Positions 23,814-36,381 of a stretch of 64,000 bases of DNA are shown piece after piece (within the stretch, counting starts at the first letter, position 1; each line of letters starts with the position of its first letter). The notes beneath the pieces are model-generated. The model was not told the origin of the DNA, did no database searches, and worked only from the letters and a program-made list of their open reading frames with translations. A program made the translations under genes and the position numbers. The DNA is from Psococerastis gibbosa (taxonomy: Eukaryota > Arthropoda > Insecta > Psocodea > Psocidae), in contig OZ020489.1 of assembly GCA_963971405.1 (NCBI GenBank), positions 23,152,290 through 23,216,289 of the forward strand. The letters run 5' to 3'.

Positions 23814-23819
23814 TTTATT
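23814..23819 (-). terminator. Candidate polyadenylation signal AATAAA for JHBP gene 1
   Basis: AATAAA on the minus strand, 49 bases past the stop codon of the upstream gene. Confidence 0.45.
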
Positions 23820-23867
23820 GACAACAATTAAACAATGGTAACATTGGTAGTAGCATAAGCTATGAGA

Positions 23868-26800
23868 TTATTTTGGGAACAATTTATCGTAGGGTTGCGT
23901 TTTCAAAATTTTACTGGCAATATCATCAACCAGCATACTGGCAACAGCTTCGATGGCAGGCTTGACTTCTTCTATCAGTTCTTTGGCGTTGTTGTTAATG
24001 AAGCCATTTGTTGTTGAACCTGGAACAATAATAGAAATACCGTCCTGAATCATCATAATATTAACAACTACAGGCAAGTATTGTGCTGTAGTATTGTATT
24101 GCAGATTATGTCTTTTAGGTCGAAACCGGTTGAGATGGGTAGCCATTACTACAGGCTGCAGCTTTTGACTTACTGTAACGAGGTTCTTCCACTATTTGTA
24201 ACTTGGGTTTTCACATTGTACTCCTCTAGTTACGCTTTTCCTTAGCTCAAGCAGCATAGCCCACCTCTGGACTAGGTCCTCTTTTTGCTTCGCTATATTC
24301 CAGATATAGAGTGGGGCTGCTACTACATTTTGCTCATGGCTAAGCAATTCTCTACAATTATGTGTGTATTATTGTCTGATAATATCAGAGTGTATTATAC
24401 TTACTTAGAACAGGGTCTCCATTGAACAGATTGTCAAAGTGAGCAGTGGCCCCTCCGACATTCAGTTTGACTATGACATCCTTAGTGTGGAGGTACTCAA
24501 CTCCTTTCTTTTTAACCAGTTGCCCCTCAAGTAATACGTTTGCTTTACAATTTGCTGAAAATAATTATAAATTAATGCATGCATACCTGCTATATCCTAT
24601 ATACAGTACAGTTCACTTGTTTTTTAAACAAAGAGTTAGTTAGACTTACATTGCCTGCTGTGTTAATAGGCATTAGAGGCATGGGCTTCATAGTCATTGA
24701 ATAATTAGGGGGAATGGATTCCGCCCTAATTGTTCGATGACTATGCGACTATTAACACAGACTAATGACTATTAACACAGCAGGCAATGCATGTCAAACT
24801 GAGTGAACTGACCTCTTGTTAAATAGTATTACACAATTAACCTTTAGCAATAGATCACTTGTTTCATAGTTATTAACTTTTTTATGTTCGAATCCTACAA
24901 CGAGGAAACGCTTCCATTGTTAATTGCCCATTGCGAGGTTTCCCCCTACGTTTCACCGCTTTCAGCAATACTTAGCTTATGGTTCGGCGCCGTCTATTCT
25001 ATTTTATTATCGTTGGAGCCAACATTGGTTGGGATACATACTATACCAATACACGAGCACCAGCTCTACCTTGTGGGGTGCATTACAATCCTGTATATTT
25101 CTGATTAGGCAATCAAATTGTTCGTAAAATTTACATTATGGGTGATTTTAGGAATCAATCCTTCCGCGATAAATTAATAAAATGAAATTGTGATAATGAT
25201 AATAATATCGTTTTTTTTTAAATTTATTTTAGTTGCTGTAAGAGATAAAATCATCATCTATAACCTACTATAGTAGCACCAGCTTAGCAGCTCGCTACAG
25301 TTATACTGTATTAATGTTATGTTTAATAAATTGCTTAATCTTACTGATATTGGCGGTGAACAGCCCGCTGCCCTGTATAGGGACGACTAATGCTCTTCCA
25401 GAAATGACGTAATCTGATTCCAGCGTTATATAGGGTAGGTCTACATTGCCAAGCAGCATAGGTTTCTTCGTGAAGTCGGATCTAAAAAAGTTGAAAAATG
25501 CATGAAATTAACCAATAAGCTACCCATAGAATTGAATTTGAAAAATTTGACTATGAATTTAAAATTGACCTATGTAGGCTACAATATTTTTGTAAGTATA
25601 TCATGTAGGCTATTGTATGCATGTAGGATATAGAAATATCAAATGATTTGCAGGTCATTCATTCACTATGAGCTTGGTTTTACGGCAGAGGTACTCGAAG
25701 CGTAAAAGACTATTCTTGAATTCTCAGAGCTGATTAACATTTTAGTTTTCTGGTGGAAAGTTTTTGGTAAGAGTTTATGTGGACCATACGGATAAGAAAT
25801 TGATAATTTATTTGGATAATTCCGATACATTGACTCCCAGAATGTTGCAATATACCAACAACCAGCATAAATCCCGAATTTAAAATAAAAGTGAAGGCAA
25901 TTAAAAAAAAAAAACTGTGCACCATTGGGAAAATTTATAGTTTGTAATCATAGCACATTCAATGAAGCAGCAAAACGCTGTGACCGAGATTAAGCTTTGA
26001 AGCGTCTCACCATAAGTTAAATACTGTAAAAATAATGATTTTACGATTGCCAGGGGCAAGTGCGCAAAACTTAGTGCGCCTGCCTTTCGTTCGCTTGCTG
26101 TTATTATTATTTTTTTATGTTGCAACCCTACAAACTAGGTTACATTAAATTCGACCCCTTTTCCATTTCCTTTGACGTTTCCCTTTTTTGTCCTTTGTCG
26201 TATCACCTCTGCAGGCATTACTTAGCTTATGGCTATGCGCAATCTATTCCATTTTATTATCTTTCGTAACCACTTATTCATATCTTTGCAAAACCTCCTT
26301 GAGAAAAGCTTTTACATTTTATTCATCTTTTAATTTTAGCTTTGATCATCTTACGAAAAGCTGATGAAATGATAGTTGCTAAGTCCGTAGATCCGAATGT
26401 TTGTAAGTGTAGCCTTGTAGTTTACCGCCCCTGTGCCTTGTTCCAGTTTTACCATTGGTATCTCCAGGGGTTCCACTGCAGGAATATTCAACTCTTTTAT
26501 CCCTGGAAATATGTCAAATGAATTATTATTGTGACACAAATGGGCAGTGAAAAGACCGCTTGACTTTTTTTTTACCGTAGCGATATATGTGTGGTATCCA
26601 GAATTGTGGTCATCGGTTTTGGGGGTTACATGCTTAATTTTTATTCATGGAAGGTTCGTTGAGTGACCATTTTCAAGTCCATATTTTATATCCCCTGTTA
26701 TTTTACCTTTTTGGGGGATTTTTCCTTCTGAATCACCCATATTACACATTTGAATATTGTTAGTATACAATCCAACAAATGTGGGTCAAAGAAAATTAAT

Positions 26801-29556
26801 TGGAAAGTGTAATATTACCTAAATTCAGATTCAAATCGTACAATTCAACATAAACATTCCAAATATTTCTTCAATGGAATAAATATACTAGATCGAATAA
26901 TTAACACGGCAGCACATAATAGGGCCTGCAGGCTGATCGAGGCGATTATAATACCAGTATTTACTTAATCCCCTGGTAATAAAAATGTAAACAAGATAAT
27001 TTTATAATGGAAAGTAATATTCAAAATTTGTTTGTTTACAGTTATAATCCTAGGGTATTTATTTAACCCCGGTATTATAATCGCCTCGATCAGGCTGCTG
27101 CACCATGTCGGTTATTTTTAATCATAACCTAGGACTAAAAATGTAAACAAGATAATTTTATAATGGAAAGTGCTATTCAACATTGTTTTGTTTACATTTT
27201 TTATCCCCAAGAATAAGTTAATACTAATTGACCCGCTGTCAGACTATAATTTGTATACTAAGTAATACTCTGGATTGAGTGGATGCCATGAGTAGGCCTA
27301 AGCAAGATTTTAATATTACAAGTTTTTTCAACTATTATTGTTTAGATTTGAACACATGCCATTATTGTTTTTAGATTTTTAGTTTTTTTGAAACCGATTT
27401 CAGAGTTGAGTGAATGCCAGTTAGAGATAGCCTCCTCTTATACTCAGTGGCTGGAAAGGGCCTACATGAAACACATTATATTCAGTTCAGCCCTGTAGTT
27501 CAATATATGCTGCTACTGGCCGAATAATAAAAATAACATGACTTTGATTCTATTACTAAGCCAACTAAGCTAATTTAACAGAGTTAGGGCTAATAGTCCT
27601 CTCTTACGCCAGGACCGCGCGCTATACATGCATGCCTATGAAGCAAACGTGTGACTCGAACCAACAACCTTTCGGGTTAAAATCTGAGTCCGTACCACTA
27701 CTTTACATATTCTGACCGACGAATGACGTCAAGCCTCCCGACAAAGCCGGAGTCTGCACAGTAGGAGTAGGCTTACCTTTCGATATGTACGGGCGAATTG
27801 TTCGAGTGGCTTTCAAGAGGCATTTCTGAAAATCTTCTTGAGTTCTCCTGCATATTGGAATGTAACTAGCTGAAACAAGACGTAAAATGCAAAATATTAT
27901 TTTATTACCTAATAACATACAATAAATTAGAGAGGTACCGTAAACTACTTACAATGCAACCATAGGAATAAAAGATTACGAAACACTGAGTTTCTTCTAT
28001 GTCGTTGATGTAGGTATGTGTTTACGCTAGTTATTGGAATAAACAAACTGTTAACTGTAACTGTAACTGTAACTGTAATTAATTGCCCGACATTATACGG
28101 TATTAGTTTGATTATTTAGCGTATATTAGTATAACTCAAAAATGTGCAGGATATTGTTTCCAATTGTTTATACCGTATTTTTTTTCGTTATCTTTATAAA
28201 AGATTGTTCGCATACCAACAATTCAATGAATGTATCCGAATAACTTCTTCAGTCGCCTCTGTAGGTAATACCTGTGTTGAGTTACAACAAGTCACCGATC
28301 GCATGAAGTGTAGAGACTCGCACAAGTACGAACAAGCTACCACTACGCCATCGAAGTGCCCAGTCCGTTAATACTACACAAGTGTTCCATTAACAAATGA
28401 CAATACAGAGTACTAACTCACTAAATTTTATAAATGTTTTAGTCATAAAATTATAGCGATTGGTAGAAAATGCCGGGGGACGCTAACCCAGAAAAACAGG
28501 TCTTTTGAGTGTGATGGACTGATGGCTGATATGGGATCCTCTTTCTTCGGCACTGCTCTATTTACAGGAAGGATGGGGCATATTCTGGGACATGAAGGAC
28601 TCCTCAATAACAGTATTAAGGGTATGGTTGAAGGTATCAATTCCAGAGGAGGACGGAGGAAGAAGTACCTAGATGATGCGACAACTACCTTGTACTAAAA
28701 AGAACAGCACAAGATAGAGAAGAGGGGAGAAGGAGATCGATAGATTGAAACTGCAGAAGAAAAAGCTCTATTTGTGATGGCGATAACAGATAGTCTATAT
28801 TACAACCTGTAACAATCTGTTTACAAAGTAGCTACCTCACTAAACTAAATATTCTTTTGTGGGTGACTAGATTGGAAGATTGATGGTGTGTAGAAAGGGG
28901 GATTGGAGGTGTTTATTTTATTTAAACACAGGTGAAAGACTTAGGGATCATTTCCGTTATTATCCCACTATGCTGGATTGTTAATAGAGGCAAACGTTGT
29001 ATGTTAGATCATTTCTTATTGCTATGCGTTCGTTATTACTCCGATTCAGTACGTTTCTGTCTGTTAAGTGTAAAAAATGAATTTCCTAGAGTTGGCTGGT
29101 GTTGTCAGTATTGCCAGTACAGAGAAAGGTGCGGTTGATTTGTTTGGAGGAGGAAGGCTTACAATAGCTTACAAGAAGAGGGGAACTAGGACAGTGGCCG
29201 ACAGCGATTTGTGCGAATTTTAAAGAATATATCAATTCTAAGTTTTGGCCGGTTAAACAATACGATAAAAATAAATAGTAAATAAAATCAGTTTACGAGC
29301 TTTCAATACAGGTTTTCTCTATATATTAATTAAAAACCTAACAAAAGCTATGTGTGGGATGATAAAGGGAAAGGCCCAGACTTAATGTCAGTTGTCAGGA
29401 AAGCATTGCGAAAAATTTAACAGTAAATAATTTTAATTTTTCTAAAAGGTCATTGTAGGCTACAGTATCTTAATATCACTTACGCAATTCTCGAGTGAAC
29501 ACCGTAATATAACAAACACTTAAAACTATTGTCACAGCACAAGTATTAAAAAACAT
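23868..29556 (-). CDS. Takeout/JHBP-family secreted lipid-binding protein, gene 1, six exons, 250 residues
   Basis: JHBP/takeout proteins are secreted carriers with a long hydrophobic pocket, binding juvenile hormone or other lipids in haemolymph or sensory fluids. Minus-strand exons are 29484-29556, 27777-27869, 26355-26502, 25345-25481, 24405-24554 and 23868-24019, totalling 753 nt. All splice sites are GT/AG and phases agree. Residues 1-20 form a signal peptide (MFFNTCAVTIVLSVCYITVF). LPSYIPICRRTQEDFQKC supplies the conserved N-terminal Cys pair (C31, C41). Then come GIKELNIPAVEPLEIP, LPYITLESDYVISGRALVVP, an FDNLFNGDPVL segment and a C-terminus ending YDKLFPK. All are family landmarks at the usual spacing. 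It lies 6.8 kb from its tandem paralogue. The ligand cannot be read from sequence. Confidence 0.93.
24651..24792. repeat. Small inverted-repeat element in JHBP gene 1 intron 5
   Basis: The ends 'cattgcctgctgtgttaata' and 'attaacacagcaggcaatg' are inverted copies, with 'gtcattg' and 'gactat' motifs inside. Related text lacking one arm is at 11010-11110, 23620-23700 and 61610-61890. Confidence 0.5.
24885..25090 (+). repeat. Dispersed repeat pair with 26100-26290
   Basis: 'gcaatacttagcttatggtt', 'gccgtctattctattttatt' and the preceding 'tttccccctacgtttcacc' resemble 26150-26280 in order and spacing. Both copies are intronic to JHBP gene 1. The 74-codon open frame in the first copy is not kept in the second. 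Confidence 0.45.
26925..27240. mobile_element. Two adjacent TGGCGATTA-family palindromic MITEs
   Basis: Copies at about 26925-27085 and 27095-27240 both contain 'aaaatgtaaacaagataatt' and 'ttataatggaaagt'. The first has GAGGCGATTATAATACC and its mirror at the ends, with variant termini. Located in JHBP gene 1 intron 2. Confidence 0.6.
27540..27715 (-). repeat. tRNA-type SINE, family S2
   Basis: The minus-strand head carries an A box near GTAGTGGTACGGACT and a B box GGTTCGAGTC, and the 3' part has 'gagttagggctaa' near an AATAAA-like tail. It overlaps the start of JHBP gene 1 intron 2 within 60 bp of exon 2. Confidence 0.65.
28048..28078. repeat. Six-bp tandem repeat (CTGTAA)n
   Basis: Five copies of CTGTAA lie in JHBP gene 1 intron 1. 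Confidence 0.85.
28190..28370 (-). repeat. SINE S1 copy, well preserved
   Basis: On the minus strand it starts 'acttcgatggcgtagtggta' with a good A box (TGGCGTAGTGG), passes 'gcgatcggtgacttgttg', and ends 'attgttggtatgcgaacaat' and 'cttttataaa'. It can serve as the reference for this family. Confidence 0.7.
28565..28760 (+). mobile_element. RTE LINE 3' fragment
   Basis: Encodes GRMGHILGHEGLLNNSIKGMV and a short frameshifted remainder, matching the 3' end of the LINE at 5.4-8.8 kb and the fragment at 20.7 kb. It lies in JHBP gene 1 intron 1. Confidence 0.7.
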
Positions 29557-30009
29557 TTTCCGTATAAATAAATAAATAAATAAGTTAAAGCCTAGAAAAT
29601 ATCTGGTCCAGCAAAAGTGGGGAGAAGGCCTTATATACCTCTCCCCACTTCTCACTTTTCAGCTTTTCTAAGTTGGAAGTTCTCGTCCTCTTAACGGTTA
29701 ATAAAATGGTAGAAGGGATAATATGATGTGCCCTTGTTGACGCGACCGGTATTGTGCCAGCATCTCTAACTGGTCTACACCTGATTTAGTATCAAACGAG
29801 TCCTGCTCTCTTGTATTTTTTAAATGTAACACCAGCATACTTCCGACATACGACATCTCAGGCTACTTACGGAAGGCACCCGGCGGCTGACTTGACCAGA
29901 TCCTCCAGTTGCTTGTTTCCTGAAGTCTCATCTATTCAATTGTCTGCCAGTTCTATATAGTCAGTTGGCATGGTCATAATATCAGGTAACTATGGAAGAG
30001 TCCCACTAA

Positions 30010-30215
30010 TAATAGCTAATAATAGCGACTTCGGTGGCAAGGTGGTAGCGTGCTTGTACTTGTGCGAAAATCTACACACCTTGCGGTCGGAGACGTGTCG
30101 TAACTCGACACAGGTACCTATTAGGTGACTTAGCGAGGCGATTGAAGACTGAAGAGGTTAATCGTTGCATTTATTTAATTGTTTGTACGCGATTTAACCT
30201 TTCATATAAATAAAA
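30010..30215 (+). repeat. SINE S1 copy
   Basis: 'ggcaaggtggtagcgtgctt' head, 'gtcgtaactcgacacaggta' middle and a 'gtttgtacgcgatttaacct' tail. Lies just upstream of JHBP gene 1 and directly before the hairpin element at 30243. Confidence 0.6.
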
Positions 30216-30242
30216 AAATAAGAAAAATAACAAAGATAATAT

Positions 30243-30389
30243 AAGGTGGCGTTTCCACCGACCTTGTTTTGTACCGTGAGCGTGATATTGATGTGGTAGC
30301 AGACATTAAAGACAGTCTAAAAAATGTCTACTACCGCGTCAATATCACGCTCACGGTACAAAACGAGCTCCGTGGAAACGCCGCCTTAA
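30243..30389. mobile_element. Long-hairpin element H (copy 2)
   Basis: Ends are TAAGGTGGCGTTTCCACCG and GAAACGCCGCCTTA. The arms pair almost completely, including a segment that differs from copies 1 and 3 but matches its own partner arm (TGTACCGTGAGCGTGATATT with its complement). Confidence 0.75.
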
Positions 30390-31706
30390 CAGTAATGTCC
30401 TGAAGGACTTATAACATGAACCTAGACTAACTAGACTAACCATTGGCCTCTTGACCAAAGATTTGCATTTTATTGGACTTTTAGATCTGTTTGATAATAA
30501 ATTATTTATTTATTTAATACCAACAACCCTATGGATTGCCATAGGCAAACTGGTAGACGTCCTCAATGTCAACCTTCACCGGCTACAAGCGATAATGGGC
30601 AAGCTGAGCCAAGTTAACCATTGACGCAATGTAACAGGTGGCTGCATGGCTTAACCAAGTGCAAATATGAGTCCCGGTCTCACTTGAAAAGTATTCATTG
30701 GAATTACTGCACGGCACCGCTCTGCATTGGAACATAGGCGTGCCGTCGAGAATTCTTTACCGATCCGTTGTTAAAGATGGTGAAGACACCCCCGTTTTCC
30801 AATGCTGCCGTGCTGAACAACTAAAACACCTGAACTACAAAATAGTAATTTTTCAGGAAATCAGAAAAACGTTTTTGTTTTACTGCATCGAGGTTTTGAG
30901 ACTTTGAGAGGATGTTTGATGATTGTGTGGAAATAGTTATTCTTTGACATCCTGGATAGCTTATTCTATTGCTACCTTATATCGCTGTAATAAAGTAACC
31001 CCCATTTTGATAAATAAGGCACCATTTTACTGTCTAGTAATTGCAAAATGTAATAGTAATTACAATGTGAAATAAAAAAATGGAAATGTATCGATCCGTA
31101 TTTCCAGGCTGCTTGCTCAAATTTTTAAAGCAAAAATTTGAACAATTAACAAAAATAAGAGCCATAAATTTCGGGTGGGCGGGGCGGTGGAACTGAATAA
31201 ATCATAGAGATAAGCCTAACATTGACCTTCCTAGGTCACCACGCACTTCCTCGTCAACTACGGAAACAACCAATGAGCATTAATACTCGTTAGTTCTTTG
31301 TGTTTACGTGAAGAGAAACACTGTTATTTGTTTAAGATTTGTTTAACTTATTATTTTAGATATGTAAATGGATTCTATTAGTTATTACCTGCACTTAAAA
31401 CCGTGCCTACTATCTGTATTCAATGCAGCTTTGAAATTGGAAACAACATAAGAATGCAAAAAGCTGTTCCTGTTGTAATTATTAATTTCTATTACAATAT
31501 TATATGATATATAATAGGCTACTGCAAGATATAGTGATAATTTAAATAAAGTATTGCATTTATACAAAAAAAAATGTTTGCTGACCTGTTCAGTTGCGAC
31601 GGCTGTTGGCTTTTGTCGATCTGTCAAAATATGAATTTTGCGGATGAGGATATTGATAATCCTATAATAGGGGATCTAGAGACATCTGGAGAGATAAGGG
31701 CAGATA
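30390..31706. other. Intergenic, no gene recognised
   Basis: 30540-30640 carries a dispersed repeat ('gccataggcaaactggtaga', 'caccggctacaagcgataat') with relatives at 43740-43820, 51050-51190, 60400-60520 and 61180-61270. The rest is AT-rich without splice-framed coding signal. Confidence 0.4.
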
Positions 31707-31714
31707 GTGTAGAT

Positions 31715-31998
31715 CAGGGGTTCCCAACCTGTGGTCCACAGACATATATCAGGTGGTCCACGGGCGAAAGTAAGAAATAAGAAAATAAAACAGCTGAGTT
31801 GTTGGAAATTTGAAATAAAATACAGTATGTCTTTGCACTGAACTACAAAATCCACCCGATACCATTTAATTAAATATTAGCACGTAATTGTTGGCACAAG
31901 CTGCTTGATCTTGGTCCTAGAATTTAGCAATTTTCCTATCACAGCCATGGGGGTAAAATTATCTAGTGGCCCACGAACAAAACGTTTGGGAACCCCTG
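31715..31998. mobile_element. hAT-type MITE with perfect 8-bp target duplication
   Basis: The ends are CAGGGGTTCCCAACC and GGGAACCCCTG. The flanking GTGTAGAT at 31707-31714 and 31999-32006 is an exact duplication. It interrupts a tRNA-like SINE whose B box GGTTCAAGTCCC is at 32040-32051. The internal 284 bp are non-coding. Confidence 0.9.
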
Positions 31999-32120
31999 GT
32001 GTAGATAGTAACACAGTGCCTAGAAAAGGCAGAGATCGTTGGTTCAAGTCCCGCTTTGTACAGATATCCCCCAACTTCATTGTCTGTACATGTATATACT
32101 ATATTAGTAAAACTAAATAA

Positions 32121-32611
32121 ACCAGAAGCAAACTATCAAGGGGCAAGCCACCCCCCGCATTTAATCAACATTAATAACGACTACAATATATGTAAATTTA
32201 AAAGAAATCGTGGAGCCGTTTTTGAGAAATAATTTTTTTTAGGCGTTTTTTTTTACAGTTTTTGGAGAATAAACCCCCCCCCCCAATTTGAGTTAGCCCT
32301 AAATAAAAAAAATGATCCCGAGGTATGATTTTCGAGAACCTACATGCCAAATTTCATTCAAATCCACCGAGTAGTTTGCCCGGAAATCGATGAACAGACA
32401 GACCGACAGACCGACAGACCAACAGACCGACAGACCAACAGACCGACAGACCAACAGACCGACAGACAGACAGACAGACAGACATTTCGTAAAAACCACT
32501 TTTTTGGGTTCCTGGGACCTCAAAACGTGTAAATCCGTTGAAATCTCGGAATCGAAAATTTCGACCATCACAAAGCTTTCCTTATACTACGTATCGTATA
32601 AATTGGAAAGC
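32121..32611 (-). mobile_element. Helentron-like element D, truncated
   Basis: Reverse orientation, and the 3' half is missing. Keeps a long (GTCY)n tract at 32394-32485 mixing CAGA and CCGA/CCAA units, the core and the GGAAAGC 5' end. Confidence 0.7.
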
Positions 32612-32624
32612 AATAAATAATAAA

Positions 32625-32790
32625 CAATGACTTCTAGTTCAATGACTAAGTCAACCTAGCGGAGTTACAGCTATAAAGCCCTCTCTCACACTCAAATGGG
32701 AATCTGCTTTACATGCCCTCCGAAACACAGCAAGTGCGGGACTCAAATCAACAACCTTTCGGGTGAAAGTCGGAGTCCATACCTACTACA
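32625..32790 (-). repeat. SINE S2 copy
   Basis: Minus-strand A box (TAGTGTAGTAGGTATGGACT), 'cccgaaaggttgttgatttg' and B box region 'gatttgagtcccgc', then the 'gagggctttatagct' and 'ctccgctaggttga' 3' part. It abuts Helentron-like copy D. Confidence 0.6.
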
Positions 32791-32799
32791 CTATAAGCT

Positions 32800-34835
32800 T
32801 TGCTATCGTAGCTAAAAGTATTCATGAGGTTGTTTTCATGTCATCTTTGTATCTATTTCAGTAGAATCTCATATCATTATTTACTCTTTCTCAGGCCCTT
32901 ATCAGTATACGGAGCAACATACAGTACCGATAAGACAATGAACAATATATATTTCAGATAGAATGACTACCTAATGATGATGACTTATAAATTTAGATTT
33001 TAATCGTACAATCAGGTACTGCACGCATTAAAATTAAAGCCTATTAGAAAGAGCATTATGCAAGTCCACCTATAGGTATTAATTGTTCAGTGTAGGCTCC
33101 AAATACTCGTAGGTATCCTTTTAAAGTATTCCTATGTACAATGAAATACAATGGAAAGGATGAAGGTCGGCTATGCTTGGAATATGAAATAATAATTTGT
33201 TTATTTATTGTTACACAACGTTTAATGACATCTGGTGCGGTTGTTCATTGATGGACATTATTAAAAAATAAATTTTTGATGTACCTAATTTAAATCCTTT
33301 GGGTTGTCAATGCCCGATATATCTCCAAAACTTCAGAAGTTTCTGATGGTATGCCAATGCCATCATCGCTATGACTAGCTTCCCACTATATCACTGAAAA
33401 AAATAATTCAAAATGAATACACCATCATTCCATATGCATTTAATTTTTATATAGCTTTCTTTAACTAACGGGAATGTTTCTCAGCAAATGCAAATATATT
33501 GAGAGTGGATACGTTCAGTACAGTTTGGAATAGTGAAATGTATTATGGAGGAATATAGTTTGGATTTTAAATGAAATTTAGGATATTGCGTGAGTCATTA
33601 AAATAATTTTAAATAATATTGAAGTAATCTATTCAGGTGTAAAGGCTAAAGCACAACAGATTGAACTGCACTTCTGTTGTACAGTAAGATAGCTCGTTTC
33701 TGTACCAACCTAGCCGAAGTTCGTTCCTATGTTTACAAGAATAATCTGGGCATATGGATTTCATAAAAGAAGGATTTTCATGGAGTAGTTGGGTTTTTTA
33801 CAGCTTAATTTAAAAATCTATAGATAAGCCAGGTGCGGTCTTTCAACATTTTTCAGAGGGAGGGAGCCATGATGACAATTAGTTACATTTTTAAGCTTGA
33901 TTGCAAGATTTTCCTCGTTAGTCAAGGTCTTATTTTAGGTGTAGGTATCATAGGTTTTTTTTTCAATCGCAGGTGGGGTGGACGCCGTGAGACCACAAAT
34001 CTTGCCCCGTGATATAAACCGCATACGTTACTTCCATGGAAAGCAAAATTGTGTTCTGCTCGTGCGAATGATAACAAAATTGTGACTGGTCCCATCCAAT
34101 AGCGCAAGATGACAACAATGATATTAAAAAGTTCCAAGAAGAACTCAGCAGGCATAATAAAATAACGTGTACCTACTTGCATAGTAGCATACAATTGTAT
34201 TGTTTTACCATATAAGCCTTACTTTGGCGTCACTTATAGGTTTCAGACATTTCAGGGCCTAGCTCATGGATATAAAAATGTTATCGTAGAGTACTTACCA
34301 AAAATCAAACTGTTTATAGAAAAATTACATTTACGTAATTATTGCAGGAGGTCCCCATCTTGAATCGGTACCTTTTTACGCACTACCTGAGAGTACCTAC
34401 ACACTTCTTCAGTCGGTCGGCAAGTGAGAGTGAAAGCGAATTAAGTAATACCTTGCTCTTGTTTAGGCAAGAAGGGTCTAAGTCAAGGCCTGGAAAATGT
34501 GTTATGGCCTGCTAAATATGCTACTTCCTCCTAACAAATGCATGCGATATCCATATTATTATTTAAGTTCAGGTAATTTTCACGCGTACCTATCTTTTAA
34601 TCAGCAAGTACTTATGTCCATAGGCGTTTAGTGTACAACAAGAAGGAAATTATAATTAGTGAAATGTTAGAAGACAATGTGTCATCAGTGCGGAGGTGAC
34701 AACATGAAGAATACGTACACATTATTACATTGAGTGTACGAGGTACGACACCTAGCCAGAAATGGGAGAGCCGACTTGGAAGGAAATATTATTAACTAAG
34801 TAAACAATGAAATATCCTGTGAGCCAAGCACAGTA
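32800..34835. other. Intergenic, no gene recognised
   Basis: AT-rich DNA. At 33830-33875 'ccaggtgcggtctttcaaca' and the G-rich block look like one end of a decayed hAT element, but a matching second end was not found. No coding exon could be supported. Confidence 0.35.
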
Positions 34836-34839
34836 CATA

Positions 34840-35020
34840 CTGTTGGCTCGGATCAAGTCCCCATGAATATTTCATGAAAACAGAATCTCCCAATCAGTCA
34901 TATGCGGAAAGCATCAGAGAACTAGTTTGCTGTATTCCTTCTTTTGAAATAGTACAAAATAACTCATTGGATGATTCTGCTTTCGTGGAATATTCATAGG
35001 TACTTGATCCGAGCCAACAG
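34840..35020. mobile_element. Tc1/mariner-type MITE, 181 bp
   Basis: Terminal inverted repeats CTGTTGGCTCGGATCAAGT and its complement, flanked on both sides by TA (34838-34839, 35021-35022). No internal coding. Confidence 0.75.
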
Positions 35021-35137
35021 TACTCATAATTTGCACATCGATATTCGTGCCAATATAACTATCCAATAGAACAGAATATTTTGAAGGCAAGTCAAGAGTC
35101 CGAACCTACTTGTACACACAATACTTAATATCTCAAC

Positions 35138-35266
35138 CAGGGACGGATCCTTGCGGGGGGGGGGGGGCGGTCGCTTTATACTAGATAGAATGGACTTTTG
35201 AAGGAAATTAAAAAAATTATTACTCAAGCAAAAGAATCACGAAAACTTTTTCTGAAACCGTCCCTG
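35138..35266. mobile_element. hAT-type MITE, 129 bp, with perfect 8-bp target duplication
   Basis: Ends CAGGGACGG and CCGTCCCTG. The flanking ATCTCAAC occurs at 35130-35137 and 35267-35274. Contains a 13-bp G run. Same family as 54662-54842. Confidence 0.9.
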
Positions 35267-35289
35267 ATCTCAACACAAAGTCACTAAAT

Positions 35290-35755
35290 GAAATGTTGTC
35301 TACCTGAGTATCGATTTAATGGTTAAAAAAAAAAACGTTAACTTTTGTCACCCGGAAAGAAAATATCAGGGGGGATTAAAAAATTTCTATGGACTATTAT
35401 GTCAATTTAAAATAAATCGTTGGAACCAGTTTTGAGAAAAACCTTTTTTAGTCGGTTTTGGGGTTAAAACACCCCAAAATTAACTTAGGTATCCGAAAAA
35501 TGAAAAAAAATAATTCAGTGGGCAATAATTTTCTTAACCTACACATTTATTATATTCCAACGAGTAGTTGGGTTGCAAATCGAGGTGCAGCTGAATGGAC
35601 AGATCGATAGGCATTTATTTTTAAACAACTTTTAGGGTTCGTGGGACCACAAAACTGTTGAAATATCGAAAATCGAAAATTTCAAACCGTCACTGATCTT
35701 TCCTTATACTAACTTATTCTTATACTAACTTATAACGTATAATTAGGAAAGCAAA
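35290..35755 (-). mobile_element. Helentron-like element H2, strongly diverged
   Basis: Retains 'ttgagaaa', the core equivalent 'cgagtagttgggttgcaaat', a nearly lost (GTCY)n tract ('ggacagatcgatagg'), 'tttagggttcgtgggacc' and a GGAAAGC end at about 35750. Evidently an older subfamily. Confidence 0.55.
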
Positions 35756-36381
35756 ATGTCGCACGTTATTTGGGTAGCGCCAGAAGTTGAGGTGTAGGCT
35801 AGCCTATTTGTCTAGTTAGGCGCCCATTAGAAATTAGAATTTTTCTTTTTATAGAAATTTATAAATATTTGTACTTAACATATCCCATGACGCCATATTT
35901 TAATTTTAGTTTGTTTGTTTGTGATTTTACTGTATGATCATTGATCAATTTTAACTATGGCATAGAGGAAAATAAACCTTTCCGTCAATTCTGCAATGCG
36001 AGGTCGGTGGAAACGCCACCTAAGTCTTGAATGTCTGCTACCACGTCACCGTTGTTGGAAATAGCCCTAGCCGGTCAATGGAATGGGCACCTTAAGTAAA
36101 TTTAAGTTGGTGCCAAACATGTCTATGCGTACAATGCAGTAAATGAGCAGAGGGAAAACATAAGGTCTGTGTGGAGTTTTGGTGTAAAAACGATGTCTAG
36201 GCAAGGGTTCAAATCCTACCAAGTCCTAATTTTTTTATTCTCTAATTTCGTTTCGACAGCGTTTTCCCTTCATAATCAGCATAATAAGGTACTCTTTTTA
36301 TAAATATTATATATATTATATTATAAATAAACATGCAAAATATCACTCTGTACATTAGTCTATAATATTTAAATTAACAAG

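Noticed and set aside
24884..25108. 74-codon hydrophobic open frame
   Set aside because: Sits in a JHBP intron within a dispersed repeat. The related copy at 26.1-26.3 kb does not keep the frame open.
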